Source of the DNA: Caulobacter mirabilis | GTDB taxonomy: Bacteria; Pseudomonadota; Alphaproteobacteria; Caulobacterales; Caulobacteraceae | Assembly: GCF_002749615.1 (NCBI RefSeq) | Contig: NZ_CP024201.1 | Location: 434,001 to 498,000 of the forward strand | Direction of reading: 5' to 3' | DNA: 64,000 bases | Shown here: piece after piece, positions 10,669 through 19,023 of the stretch | Numbering within the stretch: the stretch's first letter is position 1 | Layout: every line of letters begins with the position of its first letter | Notes under the pieces: generated by a model | Database searches by the model: none | Seen by the model: the letters and a program-made list of their open reading frames with translations, nothing else | Told to the model about the DNA's origin: nothing | Program-made: the position numbers and the translations under genes

Positions 10669-11625
10669 ATGGCCGTCTACACCGACATCTCCGACGAGGA
10701 GCTCGACGCCCTGCTCGCCGACTACGACGTCGGCGAGGCGCTGGCCTTCAAGGGCATCGCCGAGGGGGTGGAGAACTCGAACTTCCTGCTCGAGACGACG
10801 AAGGGGCGGTTCATCCTGACCCTGTACGAGCGTCGGGTGAAGGCGGACGAGCTGCCCTACTTCCTGAATCTGATGACCTGGCTGGCCGACCGCGGCTTCC
10901 CCAGCGCCCGGCCGGTGGCCGATCGCGAAGGGCGGGTGTTGAAGACCGTGCGGGAGAAGCCGGCCGCGATGGTCGAGTTCCTGACCGGCCTCTCGGTACG
11001 CCGCCCGACCGTCGCCCACTGCCGCGAGGCCGGCGGCGGGCTGGCGCGGTTCCACCTGGCCGGCGACGGTTATCCGGGACGCCGCGCCAACGACCTGGGC
11101 CAGCCGTCCTGGGCGCCGATGTTCGATCGTCTGGGCGCCGCCGCCGAGGACCTGAAGCCGGGCCTGGCCGCGACCATCGCCGGCGACCTGGCGATGCTGG
11201 CCAAGGCCTGGCCCGGCGGCCTGCCGTCGGGGACGATCCACGCCGACCTGTTCCCCGACAACGTCTTCTTCCGCGAGGGGCGCTTCGCGGCCGCCATCGA
11301 CTTCTACTTCGCCTGCGACGACGCCTACGCCTACGACCTGGCGGTGATGCTGAACGCCTGGTGCTTCGAGGCCGATGGCTCGTTCAACCTGACCGCCGCC
11401 CGCGCCCTGTTGGCCGGCTACCAGGAGCATCGGCCGCTGTCGGCGGCCGAGCGCGAGGCGCTGCCGGTTCTGGCGCACGGGGCGGCGATGCGCTTCTTCC
11501 TGACGCGGCTGAACGACTGGTTCTCGACCCCGACCGGCGCGCTGGTGCGGCCGAAGGATCCGCTGGAGTACGAGCGCAAGCTGGCCGTCCACCGCGCGGG
11601 CCTGGACCTGCTGGCCGACGCATGA
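10669..11625 (+). CDS. thrB: Homoserine kinase (ThrB type II, APH fold)
   Basis: This 318-residue kinase phosphorylates homoserine in threonine biosynthesis. It belongs to the aminoglycoside-phosphotransferase-like ThrB class, not the GHMP class. It begins [20 protein letters not shown] and has [25 protein letters not shown]. The catalytic loop is [11 protein letters not shown], with a [16 protein letters not shown] metal site. Its stop overlaps the rnhA start by ATGA, indicating translational coupling. Confidence 0.95.
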   Translation: MAVYTDISDEELDALLADYDVGEALAFKGIAEGVENSNFLLETTKGRFILTLYERRVKADELPYFLNLMTWLADRGFPSARPVADREGRVLKTVREKPAAMVEFLTGLSVRRPTVAHCREAGGGLARFHLAGDGYPGRRANDLGQPSWAPMFDRLGAAAEDLKPGLAATIAGDLAMLAKAWPGGLPSGTIHADLFPDNVFFREGRFAAAIDFYFACDDAYAYDLAVMLNAWCFEADGSFNLTAARALLAGYQEHRPLSAAEREALPVLAHGAAMRFFLTRLNDWFSTPTGALVRPKDPLEYERKLAVHRAGLDLLADA

Positions 11626-12068
11626 CGCCGAAGGTGGTGATCTACACGGACGGCGCCTGCCGCGGGAATCCGGGGCCGGGTGGCTGGGGCGCGATCCTCA
11701 TGTCGGGCGGCCACAAGAAGGAGATCAAGGGCGGCGATCCGGCGACGACCAACAACCGGATGGAGCTGATGGCCGCCATCCAGGCGCTGGAGGCTCTGAA
11801 CAAGCCCTGCAAGGTCGAGCTCCACACCGACAGCCAGTATGTGAAGAACGGCGTCACCCAGTGGATGCGCGGCTGGAAGGCCAAGGGCTGGCGAACCGCC
11901 GACGGCAGTCCGGTGAAGAACGAGGACCTCTGGAAGCGCCTCGACCTGGCCCGCGCCCGCCACGACGTGGACTGGCGCTGGGTGAAGGGTCACGCCGGCC
12001 ACGAGATGAACGAGCGCGCCGACGAACTGGCGCGTCAGGGCATGAAGGAGATGCTCGGCGAGCGGTGA
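11622..12068 (+). CDS. rnhA: Ribonuclease HI
   Basis: This 148-residue enzyme degrades the RNA strand of RNA-DNA hybrids. The acidic active site is recognisable in [27 protein letters not shown] and [10 protein letters not shown], with a final [15 protein letters not shown]. The ATG at 11622 overlaps the thrB stop and gives the standard N-terminus ([13 protein letters not shown]). The length is normal. Confidence 0.97.
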   Translation: MTPKVVIYTDGACRGNPGPGGWGAILMSGGHKKEIKGGDPATTNNRMELMAAIQALEALNKPCKVELHTDSQYVKNGVTQWMRGWKAKGWRTADGSPVKNEDLWKRLDLARARHDVDWRWVKGHAGHEMNERADELARQGMKEMLGER

Positions 12069-12069
12069 C

Positions 12070-12531
12070 CTAGGCCGCCGTCTTCACCGTCAGCACCGAC
12101 CCGGCCGCCGAGACGATGACCACCGTCTCGTCGGAGCGGTGGGCGTCGCCGTCCTCGGCCACGGCCGCCCATTCCTTGCCGTCGACGAAGACCCGGCCGC
12201 GGCCGTTGTGGAACGACTCCGTCACCGTGCCCTGATGGCCCACCAGCCGGCCGATGTTGTCGTTGATGTCGGGACCGTCGCCGGAGATGTTCCGCGGCAG
12301 GTAGCGGCGGGCGGTCACCGTCGTGACGATGGTCAGCGCCGCCCAGACGGCCAGGTGGATCGCCGCATTGCCGCCGGGGATGAAGGTCAGAAGCGCGACC
12401 ACGGCCGCGCAGGCCGCGGTCCACAGCAGCCAGCCGGTGCCGGTCGAGACCTCGATCACCAGGAAGAGGCCGGCGATGGCCAGCCAGATCCAGAAGGGAT
12501 GGGTCGCGTAGAGGTCGATGAGCCAGCCCAT
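12070..12531 (-). CDS. NfeD-like membrane protein
   Basis: This 153-residue protein has an N-terminal membrane region of hydrophobic helices (FWIWLAIAGLFLVIEVSTGTGWLLWTA and a further pair) followed by a soluble OB-fold-like domain: GRLVGHQGTVTESFHNGRGRVFVDGKEW. This is the NfeD C-terminal domain, which in known systems partners with SPFH/stomatin-like proteins. It lies 12 bases downstream of an SPFH gene on the same strand, which supports that pairing. The usual role is membrane microdomain organisation or protein quality control. Confidence 0.88.
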   Translation of the reverse strand: MGWLIDLYATHPFWIWLAIAGLFLVIEVSTGTGWLLWTAACAAVVALLTFIPGGNAAIHLAVWAALTIVTTVTARRYLPRNISGDGPDINDNIGRLVGHQGTVTESFHNGRGRVFVDGKEWAAVAEDGDAHRSDETVVIVSAAGSVLTVKTAA

Positions 12532-12543
12532 GGTGGTCGTTCC

Positions 12544-13500
12544 CTAGCTCTTGCTGCGCGGCACGGAGCCGCCCGAAGGCCGGCCGCCGTCGTCGCCGCT
12601 CAGCGTCTTCACCAACTCGCCGATGCCGGCGATCGAGCCAGTCAGGCCGGCGAAGTCGGCGGGCACGATGACCGTCTTCTGCTGGTTGCTGCGGGCCAGT
12701 TCGCCGAACGCCTCCACATACTTCTGGGCGATGAAGTAGTTGATGGCGTTGACGTCGCCGCGGGCGATGGCTTCCGACACGAAGGCCGTCGCCTTGGCCT
12801 CGGCCTCGGCTTCCCGCTCGCGCGCCTCGGCGTCGCGGAAGGCGGCCTCGCGGCGGCCCTCGGCCTGAAGGATCGCGGCCTGCTTGCTGCCCTCGGCCTT
12901 GGCGATCGCGGCCTGCTTCTCGCCGTCGGCCTCGGTGATGACCGCGCGGCGTTCGCGCTCGGCCTTCATCTGGCGGGCCATGGCGTTGGTGATGTCCGGC
13001 GGCGGGGTCAGGTCCTTGATCTCGATCCGCGTCGCCTTCACGCCCCAGGGGCCGGTGGCGTGGTCGATGGTGGCCAGCAGGCGGGTGTTGATCTGGTCAC
13101 GCTGGCTCAGCACCTCGTCCAGCTCCATGGAGCCGACCACGGTCCGCAGGTTGGTCATGCAGAGCTGGCTGATCGCGTAGTTCAGGTTGTCGACGCGATA
13201 GGCCGCGGCGGCGGCGTCCATGACCTGGATGAAGACGATGCCGTCGACCTTCACCACCGCGTTGTCCTTGGTGATGACCTCCTGGGTCGGCACGTCCAGG
13301 ACCTGTTCCATCATGTTCACCCGGCGGCCGATGGCCTCGAAGAACGGGGTCAGCAGGTGCATGCCCGGCGTCAGGGTGCGGGTGTAGCGGCCGAAGCGCT
13401 CCACGGTGAATTCGCGGCCCTGCGGCACGATCTTGATGATGCTGAAGGCCAGAATGATCGCCAGGACGATCAGAACGACCACGAAAATCGCCAAGGACAT
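12544..13500 (-). CDS. SPFH/Band 7 (stomatin-like) membrane protein
   Basis: This 318-residue protein has an N-terminal transmembrane helix (IFVVVLIVLAIILAFSI), then an SPFH domain (IVPQGREFTVERFGRYTRTL, PTQEVITKDNAVVKVDGI, WGVKATRIEIKDLTPP). After that comes a charged coiled-coil region rich in Ala, Glu and Arg (about residues 170-240). It is of the paraslipin/QmcA type and forms an operon with the NfeD-like gene downstream. The pair is probably a bacterial membrane-scaffold complex; the substrate is unknown. Confidence 0.9.
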   Translation of the reverse strand: MSLAIFVVVLIVLAIILAFSIIKIVPQGREFTVERFGRYTRTLTPGMHLLTPFFEAIGRRVNMMEQVLDVPTQEVITKDNAVVKVDGIVFIQVMDAAAAAYRVDNLNYAISQLCMTNLRTVVGSMELDEVLSQRDQINTRLLATIDHATGPWGVKATRIEIKDLTPPPDITNAMARQMKAERERRAVITEADGEKQAAIAKAEGSKQAAILQAEGRREAAFRDAEAREREAEAEAKATAFVSEAIARGDVNAINYFIAQKYVEAFGELARSNQQKTVIVPADFAGLTGSIAGIGELVKTLSGDDGGRPSGGSVPRSKS

Positions 13501-13534
13501 CGCGTCCCTCCCCAGAAGCAGTCTGGAGTTGAAT

Positions 13535-13987
13535 CTAGTGGGGCGTGGGCGCTTCCGCCACTGAATCCGGATCGACGCCCTCCGGAAGGCTCTCCGCCGG
13601 CCCGGTGTTGCGGATCACGCGGGTGATCGACGACAGTCGTCCGGCCAGGGCCTGGCCCTTGCGCGCCACGGCCTGTTCGGCGCGCTTGCTGGCGGGGCCG
13701 CAGTCGGGAAACTCGCTCTGACGGGTGGCGTAGCCGGCGTTGAAGGCCTGGGTCAGCCGGCTGCTGAAGCCCGCGTCGGCGGCCTCCGTCTCGGTCATCC
13801 GCATCATGCGTTCGCGCCAGTACTGGTCGCCGTCGCCGGCGCAGGCCTGCCGCAGGGCATGGCTTTCGCCCAGCGCATAGGCCAGGTCGGTCAGAGTCTG
13901 GCGCTCGGCCGGCGGCCGTTCCTGCGCCAGGGCGGGAGCGGCGGCCAGGGTTGCGGTCAGGACCAGGATGGCGAGGCGACGATGCAT
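13535..13987 (-). CDS. Small secreted protein, TIGR02301-like
   Basis: This 150-residue protein starts at the ATG at 13987, which yields the signal peptide MHRRLAILVLTATLAAAPAL; the frame is open further upstream but without a comparable start. The mature domain (LTDLAYALGESHALRQACAG, DGDQYWRERMMRMTETE, LTQAFNAGYATRQSEFPDC) is helical. It contains two cysteines and matches my recollection of the alphaproteobacterial family TIGR02301, whose function is unknown. The last 40 residues are a lower-complexity tail. Confidence 0.72.
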   Translation of the reverse strand: MHRRLAILVLTATLAAAPALAQERPPAERQTLTDLAYALGESHALRQACAGDGDQYWRERMMRMTETEAADAGFSSRLTQAFNAGYATRQSEFPDCGPASKRAEQAVARKGQALAGRLSSITRVIRNTGPAESLPEGVDPDSVAEAPTPH

Positions 13988-14051
13988 GGCGCGATCTAAC
14001 GGGCGCAGCATGGCTTTGTCACGGCCGCGCAAGCCTCGCGGGAACCCGAGC

Positions 14052-14429
14052 TCAGGTCGCTTCCACAGCCGCCAGCGCGGCGACCCAGTCTGCCTCCATC
14101 TCGCGGGTCCAGTCGCTGCCGGCCAGGTCCCTGAAGACCGCGTGGACCACGCCGAAGAAGGTCGCGAAGACATCGTCCGGCACGCCCAGCTGGTCGTGGT
14201 TCACCCGCTCGGCGCGGATCATGTTGGCGGCCCAGGGCCTGCCGGCGGCGAGGTCGCCCAGCGTCTCCAGGGCCACGGTCAGCATCTGGCCGCGCGCCTG
14301 TCTGGTCGCGTCGCCGACGAACAGCGCCTCCAGTTCGGGATGCCGGGCGAAGAGGCGCTCGTAGACCGGGTCGGTCGGATCGCCGGCTCGCGTCGCCACC
14401 AGCTCGAGACTGTCCTCGAACGCGCCCAA
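14052..14429 (-). CDS. Globin-family protein, TTG start directly after the Rieske gene stop
   Basis: This 125-residue single-domain globin-like protein contains LFARHPELEALFV, then a helix, and NHDQLGVPDDVFATFFGVV, in which the histidine is the likely proximal haem ligand. The start is inferred as TTG at 14429. This codon immediately follows the TGA of the Rieske oxygenase gene in the same reading frame, and the next residues match the expected globin N-terminus. Translation is therefore probably by re-initiation. Its role may be haem-based sensing or electron transfer, possibly with the oxygenase, but this is inference. Confidence 0.78.
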   Translation of the reverse strand: MGAFEDSLELVATRAGDPTDPVYERLFARHPELEALFVGDATRQARGQMLTVALETLGDLAAGRPWAANMIRAERVNHDQLGVPDDVFATFFGVVHAVFRDLAGSDWTREMEADWVAALAAVEAT

Positions 14430-15539
14430 TCAGCTGCGCCAGCGCAGCGTCGCCGGCTTCACCGGATTGACGAAGGGCCGCTCCTCGGCGCGGCTGGCGG
14501 TCCATTCGCGCTTGAGCTGCTGGTACCATTTGGCCTGGGTGTCGCCGTCGTCGAGCCACAGCAGCGGCGGATCGTACTTCAGGCCCATGTTCTGCAGGTT
14601 CACCATGTCGCCGTCCTGGTGCAGGAACTTGCGCACGAACGGCTTGATCAGCGGGCTGATGACGAAGACGGGGTGATCAGACCACAGCAGCTGGGTGATC
14701 ACCGTCTTGCCCTCGTTGACCGGCGTCAGGCAGGTCAGGGCCAGCAGCTGGCGCGCGCCGATCTGGATATGCTCCCAGCGCATGCCGGGCAGGCGGAAGG
14801 TGATCTCCACTTCGGGCTGGCCGCCCAGGATGTCGTAGATGCGGTTGGCCTTGGACCGCGGATGGCGGACCATCACGAACCCGGCCTCGCTGGGTTCGAA
14901 GACCTTCTGCTTCTCGTACTGGCGCTTGGCCGAGCGCGCCCACCAGGCGGAGTGCACGAACGGCGCGTGGGTCGGGTCCATCAGGCCGACGACCGCGTGG
15001 TCCATGTGGGTGTCGAAGTCCATCCGCTCGACGACCTTGGGGCCGCCGCCGACCACGCCCGGGAACAGCGGCGGCGGCTGGTCGGGTTCGCCCTGGCCGC
15101 GCGGGTCGGACGTGAACCAGACGAAGACCATGCCCTGGCTCTCGGCCGCCGGATAGCGGCGTACGCGGATGCGCGAGGGATCGACGTCCTGGCCGTCGAC
15201 CAGCGAGGGAATGGCGCTGCAGACGCCGTCGGTCCGGAACCGCCAGCCGTGGTAGGGGCACTCGACGCTCTCGGCGCCGTCGGCCTCGCGCACCAGCTTG
15301 CCGGCCGACAGCGGCGCGGCGCGGTGGGGACAGATGTCGCGGATGGCGTAGACCTCGCCGCCCCGCGTCCGCCCCAGCAGCACCGGCTCGCCCAGCAGTT
15401 CGTAGCGCTGCAGCTTGCCGGCCTTCAGGTCGGTCGACAGCGCGGCGAAGTACCAGCAGTCGCGCAGCAGTCCGGTCCCGAACTTCATCGGGGCGGGCTT
15501 GGCCTTGGCGGTCTTGGCGGAAGCGTCGTCGGCGGGCAT
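14430..15539 (-). CDS. Rieske [2Fe-2S] aromatic ring-hydroxylating oxygenase, alpha subunit
   Basis: This 369-residue protein has an N-terminal Rieske domain with both ligand pairs visible (CPHRAAPLS and CPYHGWRF, spaced about 20 residues). The C-terminal catalytic domain contains the mononuclear-iron region DHAVVGLMDPTHAPFVH. It belongs to the aromatic-ring-hydroxylating or Rieske non-haem oxygenase family, but the substrate cannot be read from sequence. No ferredoxin reductase is adjacent. Its stop is followed in the same frame by the globin gene, so the two are on one transcript. Confidence 0.88.
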   Translation of the reverse strand: MPADDASAKTAKAKPAPMKFGTGLLRDCWYFAALSTDLKAGKLQRYELLGEPVLLGRTRGGEVYAIRDICPHRAAPLSAGKLVREADGAESVECPYHGWRFRTDGVCSAIPSLVDGQDVDPSRIRVRRYPAAESQGMVFVWFTSDPRGQGEPDQPPPLFPGVVGGGPKVVERMDFDTHMDHAVVGLMDPTHAPFVHSAWWARSAKRQYEKQKVFEPSEAGFVMVRHPRSKANRIYDILGGQPEVEITFRLPGMRWEHIQIGARQLLALTCLTPVNEGKTVITQLLWSDHPVFVISPLIKPFVRKFLHQDGDMVNLQNMGLKYDPPLLWLDDGDTQAKWYQQLKREWTASRAEERPFVNPVKPATLRWRS

Positions 15540-15597
15540 GGGCCGTTTCTAGCGCTTCGCCGCGCTTTGGCGAAGTGCGTCCTTCGAGACGCTCGGC

Positions 15598-15677
15598 GGG
15601 GACATGCTCCCGCAGGGTGCGTGGCCCCGGCGGCGGGCGCATGGATCAGGGGACACGCACCTGCGGAGCATGTCCCC
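15598..15677. repeat. Pair of inverted REP-like palindromes
   Basis: Two imperfect palindromic units lie in opposite orientation: GGGGACATGCTCCCGCAGGG onward at 15598-15628, and its near reverse complement ending GAGCATGTCCCC at 15649-15677. Each unit can fold on itself (GGGGAC with GTCCCC or GGCCCC), and the two units can also pair with each other. They lie between the stop of the M20 peptidase gene and the start of the Rieske gene. The arrangement is like a REP doublet. A transcription-end function is possible. Confidence 0.75.
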
Positions 15678-15682
15678 GGAGA

Positions 15683-17158
15683 TCACCCCGCCGCCGTGGC
15701 GATCAGCCGGGTGTAGAAGTCCGTCATCCGGCGCAGGTTCTCGAGCGACATATGCTCGTTGGTGCCGTGGATCATGCCGAATTCGGCGATCGAGGCGTGC
15801 ATCGGGGCGAAGCGGTACACGTCCTTGGCCACGCCGGTCATGTAGCGGCTGTCGGTGCCGGCGGTGACCAGGCCCGGCGCGACCGGGGTCTTGCCGCCGT
15901 CGGACGCCAGGGCGGCGAGCAGCTTCCAACCCTCCGACGAGGTCGAGGACACCGGCGACGGATCGTTGCCGCCCGGCGCCTCCCAGCTCAGGTCGACGGC
16001 CAGGCCCTTGGTCGCCGCCTTGGCGCGGGCCATCACGTCCGCTCGGGTCTGGCCCGGCGCGATGCGGTAGTTGATCCAGGCGGTGGCGTCCTGCGGCAGG
16101 ACGTTCTCCTTGGGGCTGCCCTTCAGCATGGTCGGGGCGATGGTGGTGTGCAGCGTCGCGGCGCTGGCCGGGCTCTTGGCCAGCTGGCTCTTGAGCAGGC
16201 CGCCGAACAGCCAGGTGTTGGCCACGACCACCCGGGTCATGAGGCCGGTCTCCGGGGCGATGGCCCGGATCATGTCGGCGCCGGGACCCTTGAACTCCAG
16301 CGGGAAGGGGCTGCCGGTGATGGCCAGGATGGCCTTGGACAGGGTCTCGACGCCGGTCTCCTTCGGCGGGGCCGAGCTGTGGCCGCCGCTGGCCTTGGCG
16401 ACGATCTTCAGCGTGGCGTAGCCCTTCTCGCCCAGGCCGACGACGGCGACCGGCTTGCCGACCATCGGGAAGTCCTTGACCACGGCCATGCCCTCGTCGA
16501 GCACCCACTCGGCCTTGACGCCGCGCTGCTTGAACAGCGCCGCGGCCGCCTGGGCGCCCGTGCCGCCGGCCTCCTCGTCCTGGCCGCTGACGACGATCAC
16601 CGTGCGCTTGGGCTGGAAGCCCGACGCCGCCAGGGCTTCCAGCGACTCGAAGATCGTGACCAGCGAGCCCTTGTCGTCGATCGAGCCGCGGCCCCAGACC
16701 GCGTTCTCGGCGATCACGCCCTCGAAGGGCGGATGTTTCCAGTCCTTCTCCGTTCCCGCCGTCACCGGCACCACGTCCTGGTGGGCCATCAGAACGATCG
16801 GGGCGAGCGCCGGGTCGGAGCCCTTCCAGGTGTAGACCAGCGCCTTGTTGGGCAGGATCTCGCGGACCATGGCCTTGTGGACGGCGGGATAGGTCGTCGC
16901 CAGCCAGGCGTGGAGACCGTCCCACTGGGACCAGTCGTTTTCGGCCTTGTCCTGGTGGCTGATGGTGAGGAAGCGGATGGACTCCGACAGGTGTTGCGCC
17001 GCCTTGGCCTGGTCGACGGGTACGGATGCGGCCAGCTTCACGGCGGTGATGTCGACGGCCGTCGCCGGCTTGAACGTCGCGGTCCGATAGGCGACCACTC
17101 CGGCCAGCGCCGCCACGATCCCGACCAGGCCCAGCCCGACCTTGCCCAACGTCTTCAT
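15683..17158 (-). CDS. M20 family metallopeptidase (PM20D1/carboxypeptidase S-like)
   Basis: This 491-residue protein begins with a membrane anchor or signal helix (VGLGLVGIVAALAGVVAY). The dizinc site motifs of M20 peptidases follow: MAHQDVVPV, WGRGSIDDKGSL and GQDEEAGGTGA. The lid region has KASGGHSSAPPKETGVE and a later HGTNEHMS. It is most like the PM20D1/Cps1 subgroup, which cleaves or forms amide bonds of small peptides and N-acyl amino acids. It probably acts in the periplasm tethered to the membrane; the substrate is unknown. Confidence 0.9.
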   Translation of the reverse strand: MKTLGKVGLGLVGIVAALAGVVAYRTATFKPATAVDITAVKLAASVPVDQAKAAQHLSESIRFLTISHQDKAENDWSQWDGLHAWLATTYPAVHKAMVREILPNKALVYTWKGSDPALAPIVLMAHQDVVPVTAGTEKDWKHPPFEGVIAENAVWGRGSIDDKGSLVTIFESLEALAASGFQPKRTVIVVSGQDEEAGGTGAQAAAALFKQRGVKAEWVLDEGMAVVKDFPMVGKPVAVVGLGEKGYATLKIVAKASGGHSSAPPKETGVETLSKAILAITGSPFPLEFKGPGADMIRAIAPETGLMTRVVVANTWLFGGLLKSQLAKSPASAATLHTTIAPTMLKGSPKENVLPQDATAWINYRIAPGQTRADVMARAKAATKGLAVDLSWEAPGGNDPSPVSSTSSEGWKLLAALASDGGKTPVAPGLVTAGTDSRYMTGVAKDVYRFAPMHASIAEFGMIHGTNEHMSLENLRRMTDFYTRLIATAAG

Positions 17159-17258
17159 GCGTCCCGCTCCCCGAACATCTGTTGGGCGGCACCTTGGGAC
17201 GGCGAGCGGGATGGTTCAACCGCTAAGCACGAGGGCCGGGGGTTTCGGGGGCGTTTCT

Positions 17259-17366
17259 CCTCTCCCGATGGGAGAGGGGCACCATGCGAAGCATGGTGGA
17301 GAGGGCCAAAGGCGTAGACCCCCTCCACCACCCGTCGGGTGGTCCCCCTCCCCCAAGAGGGGAGGA
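17259..17366. repeat. Dispersed intergenic repeat, copy 1 (CCATGCGAAGCATGG family)
   Basis: This element of about 109 bases starts with CCTCTCCC, contains the palindrome ACCATGCGAAGCATGGTGG and ends with CCAAGAGGGGAGGAT. It is nearly the same as the element at 49381-49490. It consists of nested inverted repeats (CTCTCCC and GGGAGAG; CCACCC and GGGTGG; CTCCCC and GGGGAG). It abuts the stop codon of the GH13 gene. Confidence 0.88.
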
Positions 17367-18926
17367 TCAGAGTCGGCTGATCCTTGCGCCGTAGGCCGCC
17401 AGACCCGCCTCCGTCGCTTCGCCGTTCAGCATCAGGGTCTCGCCGGGCAGGTCGGCGGCGACGGGCTGGTCGCTCATGTTGAACTGGCAGAGCAGCCGCC
17501 GGCCGTCCCATTCCCGCTCGAAGACCAGCAGCGGCGGCGGCGCCTCCACGAACCGCAGCGTTCCCAGTCGCAGCGCCGCTTCGGCCTTTCGCAGGAAGAG
17601 CAGCCGGCGGGTGAAGTTCAGCGTCGAATGCGGGTCCCGCTCCTGCTCCGCCGCCGTCAGCGCCGCATGCTCCGGCGCCGCCGGCAGCCAGGGCGTTCCG
17701 GTGGTGAAACCATGGGCGTGCCCGGGCGCCCAGGGCATCGGCGTGCGGCAGCCATCGCGCCCCTTGTGCGCCGGCCAGTAGAGGTCTCCGACCGGATCGC
17801 GCAGCTGTTCGCGGGTCAGGTCGGCCTCGGGCAGGCCCAACTCCTCGCCCTGGTAGAGCAGGACCGTGCCGCGCAGGGCGAGCAGCAGCGCCAGCAGCAG
17901 CCGGGCCAGGGGCGGGGAGGCGTCGCCGAACCGGCTCGCCGTCCGCGGGACGTCGTGGTTGCAGAACGACACGCACGGCCAGTGGCGCTCGAACCGCGCC
18001 AGCATTTCGAAATGCCGCCGGATGAAGTCCGGTCCCAGTTTTCGGGCGTGAAGCAGCGGGAAGCTGTAGCCGGCGTGCAGGCCCGTCTCCGGATCGGCGA
18101 ACCCGCCCGATCGCTCCGCCTCTTCCGAGAATTCGCCGAACACGAACCGGTCCGGATAGGCGTCCACGGTCCGCCGCACGGCGTCGAGCGCCTCGATATT
18201 CTCGACCAGATTGGAGTCCATCCAGTGCTTCTGGAAGTTGGCCGCCGCGCTCCAGCGCCAGCCTGCCTCGCTGGCCTCGACGGGGTTGTCGGTCAGGGCG
18301 TCGTCGTGAAGGTAGGCGTTGGCGACGTCCAGCCGGAAGCCGTCGACGCCCTTGGCCAGCCAGAAGTCGAGCACGTTCAGCGCCGCCGCCCGCGCGTCCG
18401 GATGCCGCCAGTTCAGCTTCGGCTGCTGGCGCAGGAACTTGTGATGATAGGCCTTCCGCCGCAGCGGCTGGTAGGCCCAGGCCGGCCCGCCGAAGGCGCT
18501 GAGCCAATTGTTCGGCGCCGTGCCGTCGGGTTTGAGATCGGCCCAGACATACCAGTCGGCCTTGCCGCCGCCGGTCAGGCTGTCGCGGAACCAGGCGTGC
18601 TCGTCGGAGGTGTGCGCCAGCACCTCGTCCAGCAGCACCCGGATCCCGTGGGCGTGGGCGGCCGCGATCAGGGTTTCCAGATCCGCCGTCGATCCGTAGT
18701 CGGAATGTATGGCCTCGTAGTCCGAGACGTCGTAGCCCCAGTCCCGGTTCGGGGAGGGGTGGACCGGCGACAGCCAGATCGCGTCGACGCCGAGGTCGGC
18801 GAGGTAGTCGAGCTTGGCCAGCACGCCGGGCAGGTCGCCATGGCCGTCGCCGTCGCTGTCGAAGAAGCTGCGGACGTAGATCTGGTAGACCGTCGCGCCG
18901 CGCCACCAGAGCGTCGTCGTTCCCAT
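17367..18926 (-). CDS. GH13 alpha-glucosidase / oligo-1,6-glucosidase family
   Basis: This 519-residue intracellular enzyme (no signal peptide) starts at the ATG at 18926. AGGGG lies upstream of that start, and the protein begins directly with the family N-terminus (TTLWWRGATVYQIYVRSF). The three catalytic acids are visible: the Asp nucleophile in GFRLDVANA (about D200), the acid/base Glu in FVFGEFSEE (about E265) and the transition-state Asp in FCNHDVPRT (about D325). Region I reads LLDEVLAHTSDEHAW. The family hydrolyses alpha-glucosidic bonds of maltose or isomaltose-type oligosaccharides. The exact linkage cannot be assigned. An upstream in-frame extension to 19166 is not protein-like. Confidence 0.9.
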   Translation of the reverse strand: MGTTTLWWRGATVYQIYVRSFFDSDGDGHGDLPGVLAKLDYLADLGVDAIWLSPVHPSPNRDWGYDVSDYEAIHSDYGSTADLETLIAAAHAHGIRVLLDEVLAHTSDEHAWFRDSLTGGGKADWYVWADLKPDGTAPNNWLSAFGGPAWAYQPLRRKAYHHKFLRQQPKLNWRHPDARAAALNVLDFWLAKGVDGFRLDVANAYLHDDALTDNPVEASEAGWRWSAAANFQKHWMDSNLVENIEALDAVRRTVDAYPDRFVFGEFSEEAERSGGFADPETGLHAGYSFPLLHARKLGPDFIRRHFEMLARFERHWPCVSFCNHDVPRTASRFGDASPPLARLLLALLLALRGTVLLYQGEELGLPEADLTREQLRDPVGDLYWPAHKGRDGCRTPMPWAPGHAHGFTTGTPWLPAAPEHAALTAAEQERDPHSTLNFTRRLLFLRKAEAALRLGTLRFVEAPPPLLVFEREWDGRRLLCQFNMSDQPVAADLPGETLMLNGEATEAGLAAYGARISRL

Positions 18927-19023
18927 CCGTCCGTCCCCTGACCCCGACATTGCCGAAAGGTCACTTGAATCCGCGGGCGCCGTGGCGTCAACAATCGTCG
19001 TTCTTTCAGGCGGGGGCTCCGCG

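Noticed and set aside
14430..14432. The Rieske gene TGA as a selenocysteine codon joining it to the globin
   Set aside because: The proteins are complete on each side of the codon and no selenocysteine insertion element was seen; simple stop and re-start is more likely.
17142..18941. A 599-codon plus-strand frame opposite the GH13 gene
   Set aside because: It is antisense to a clear GH13 enzyme and consists of biased shadow composition.
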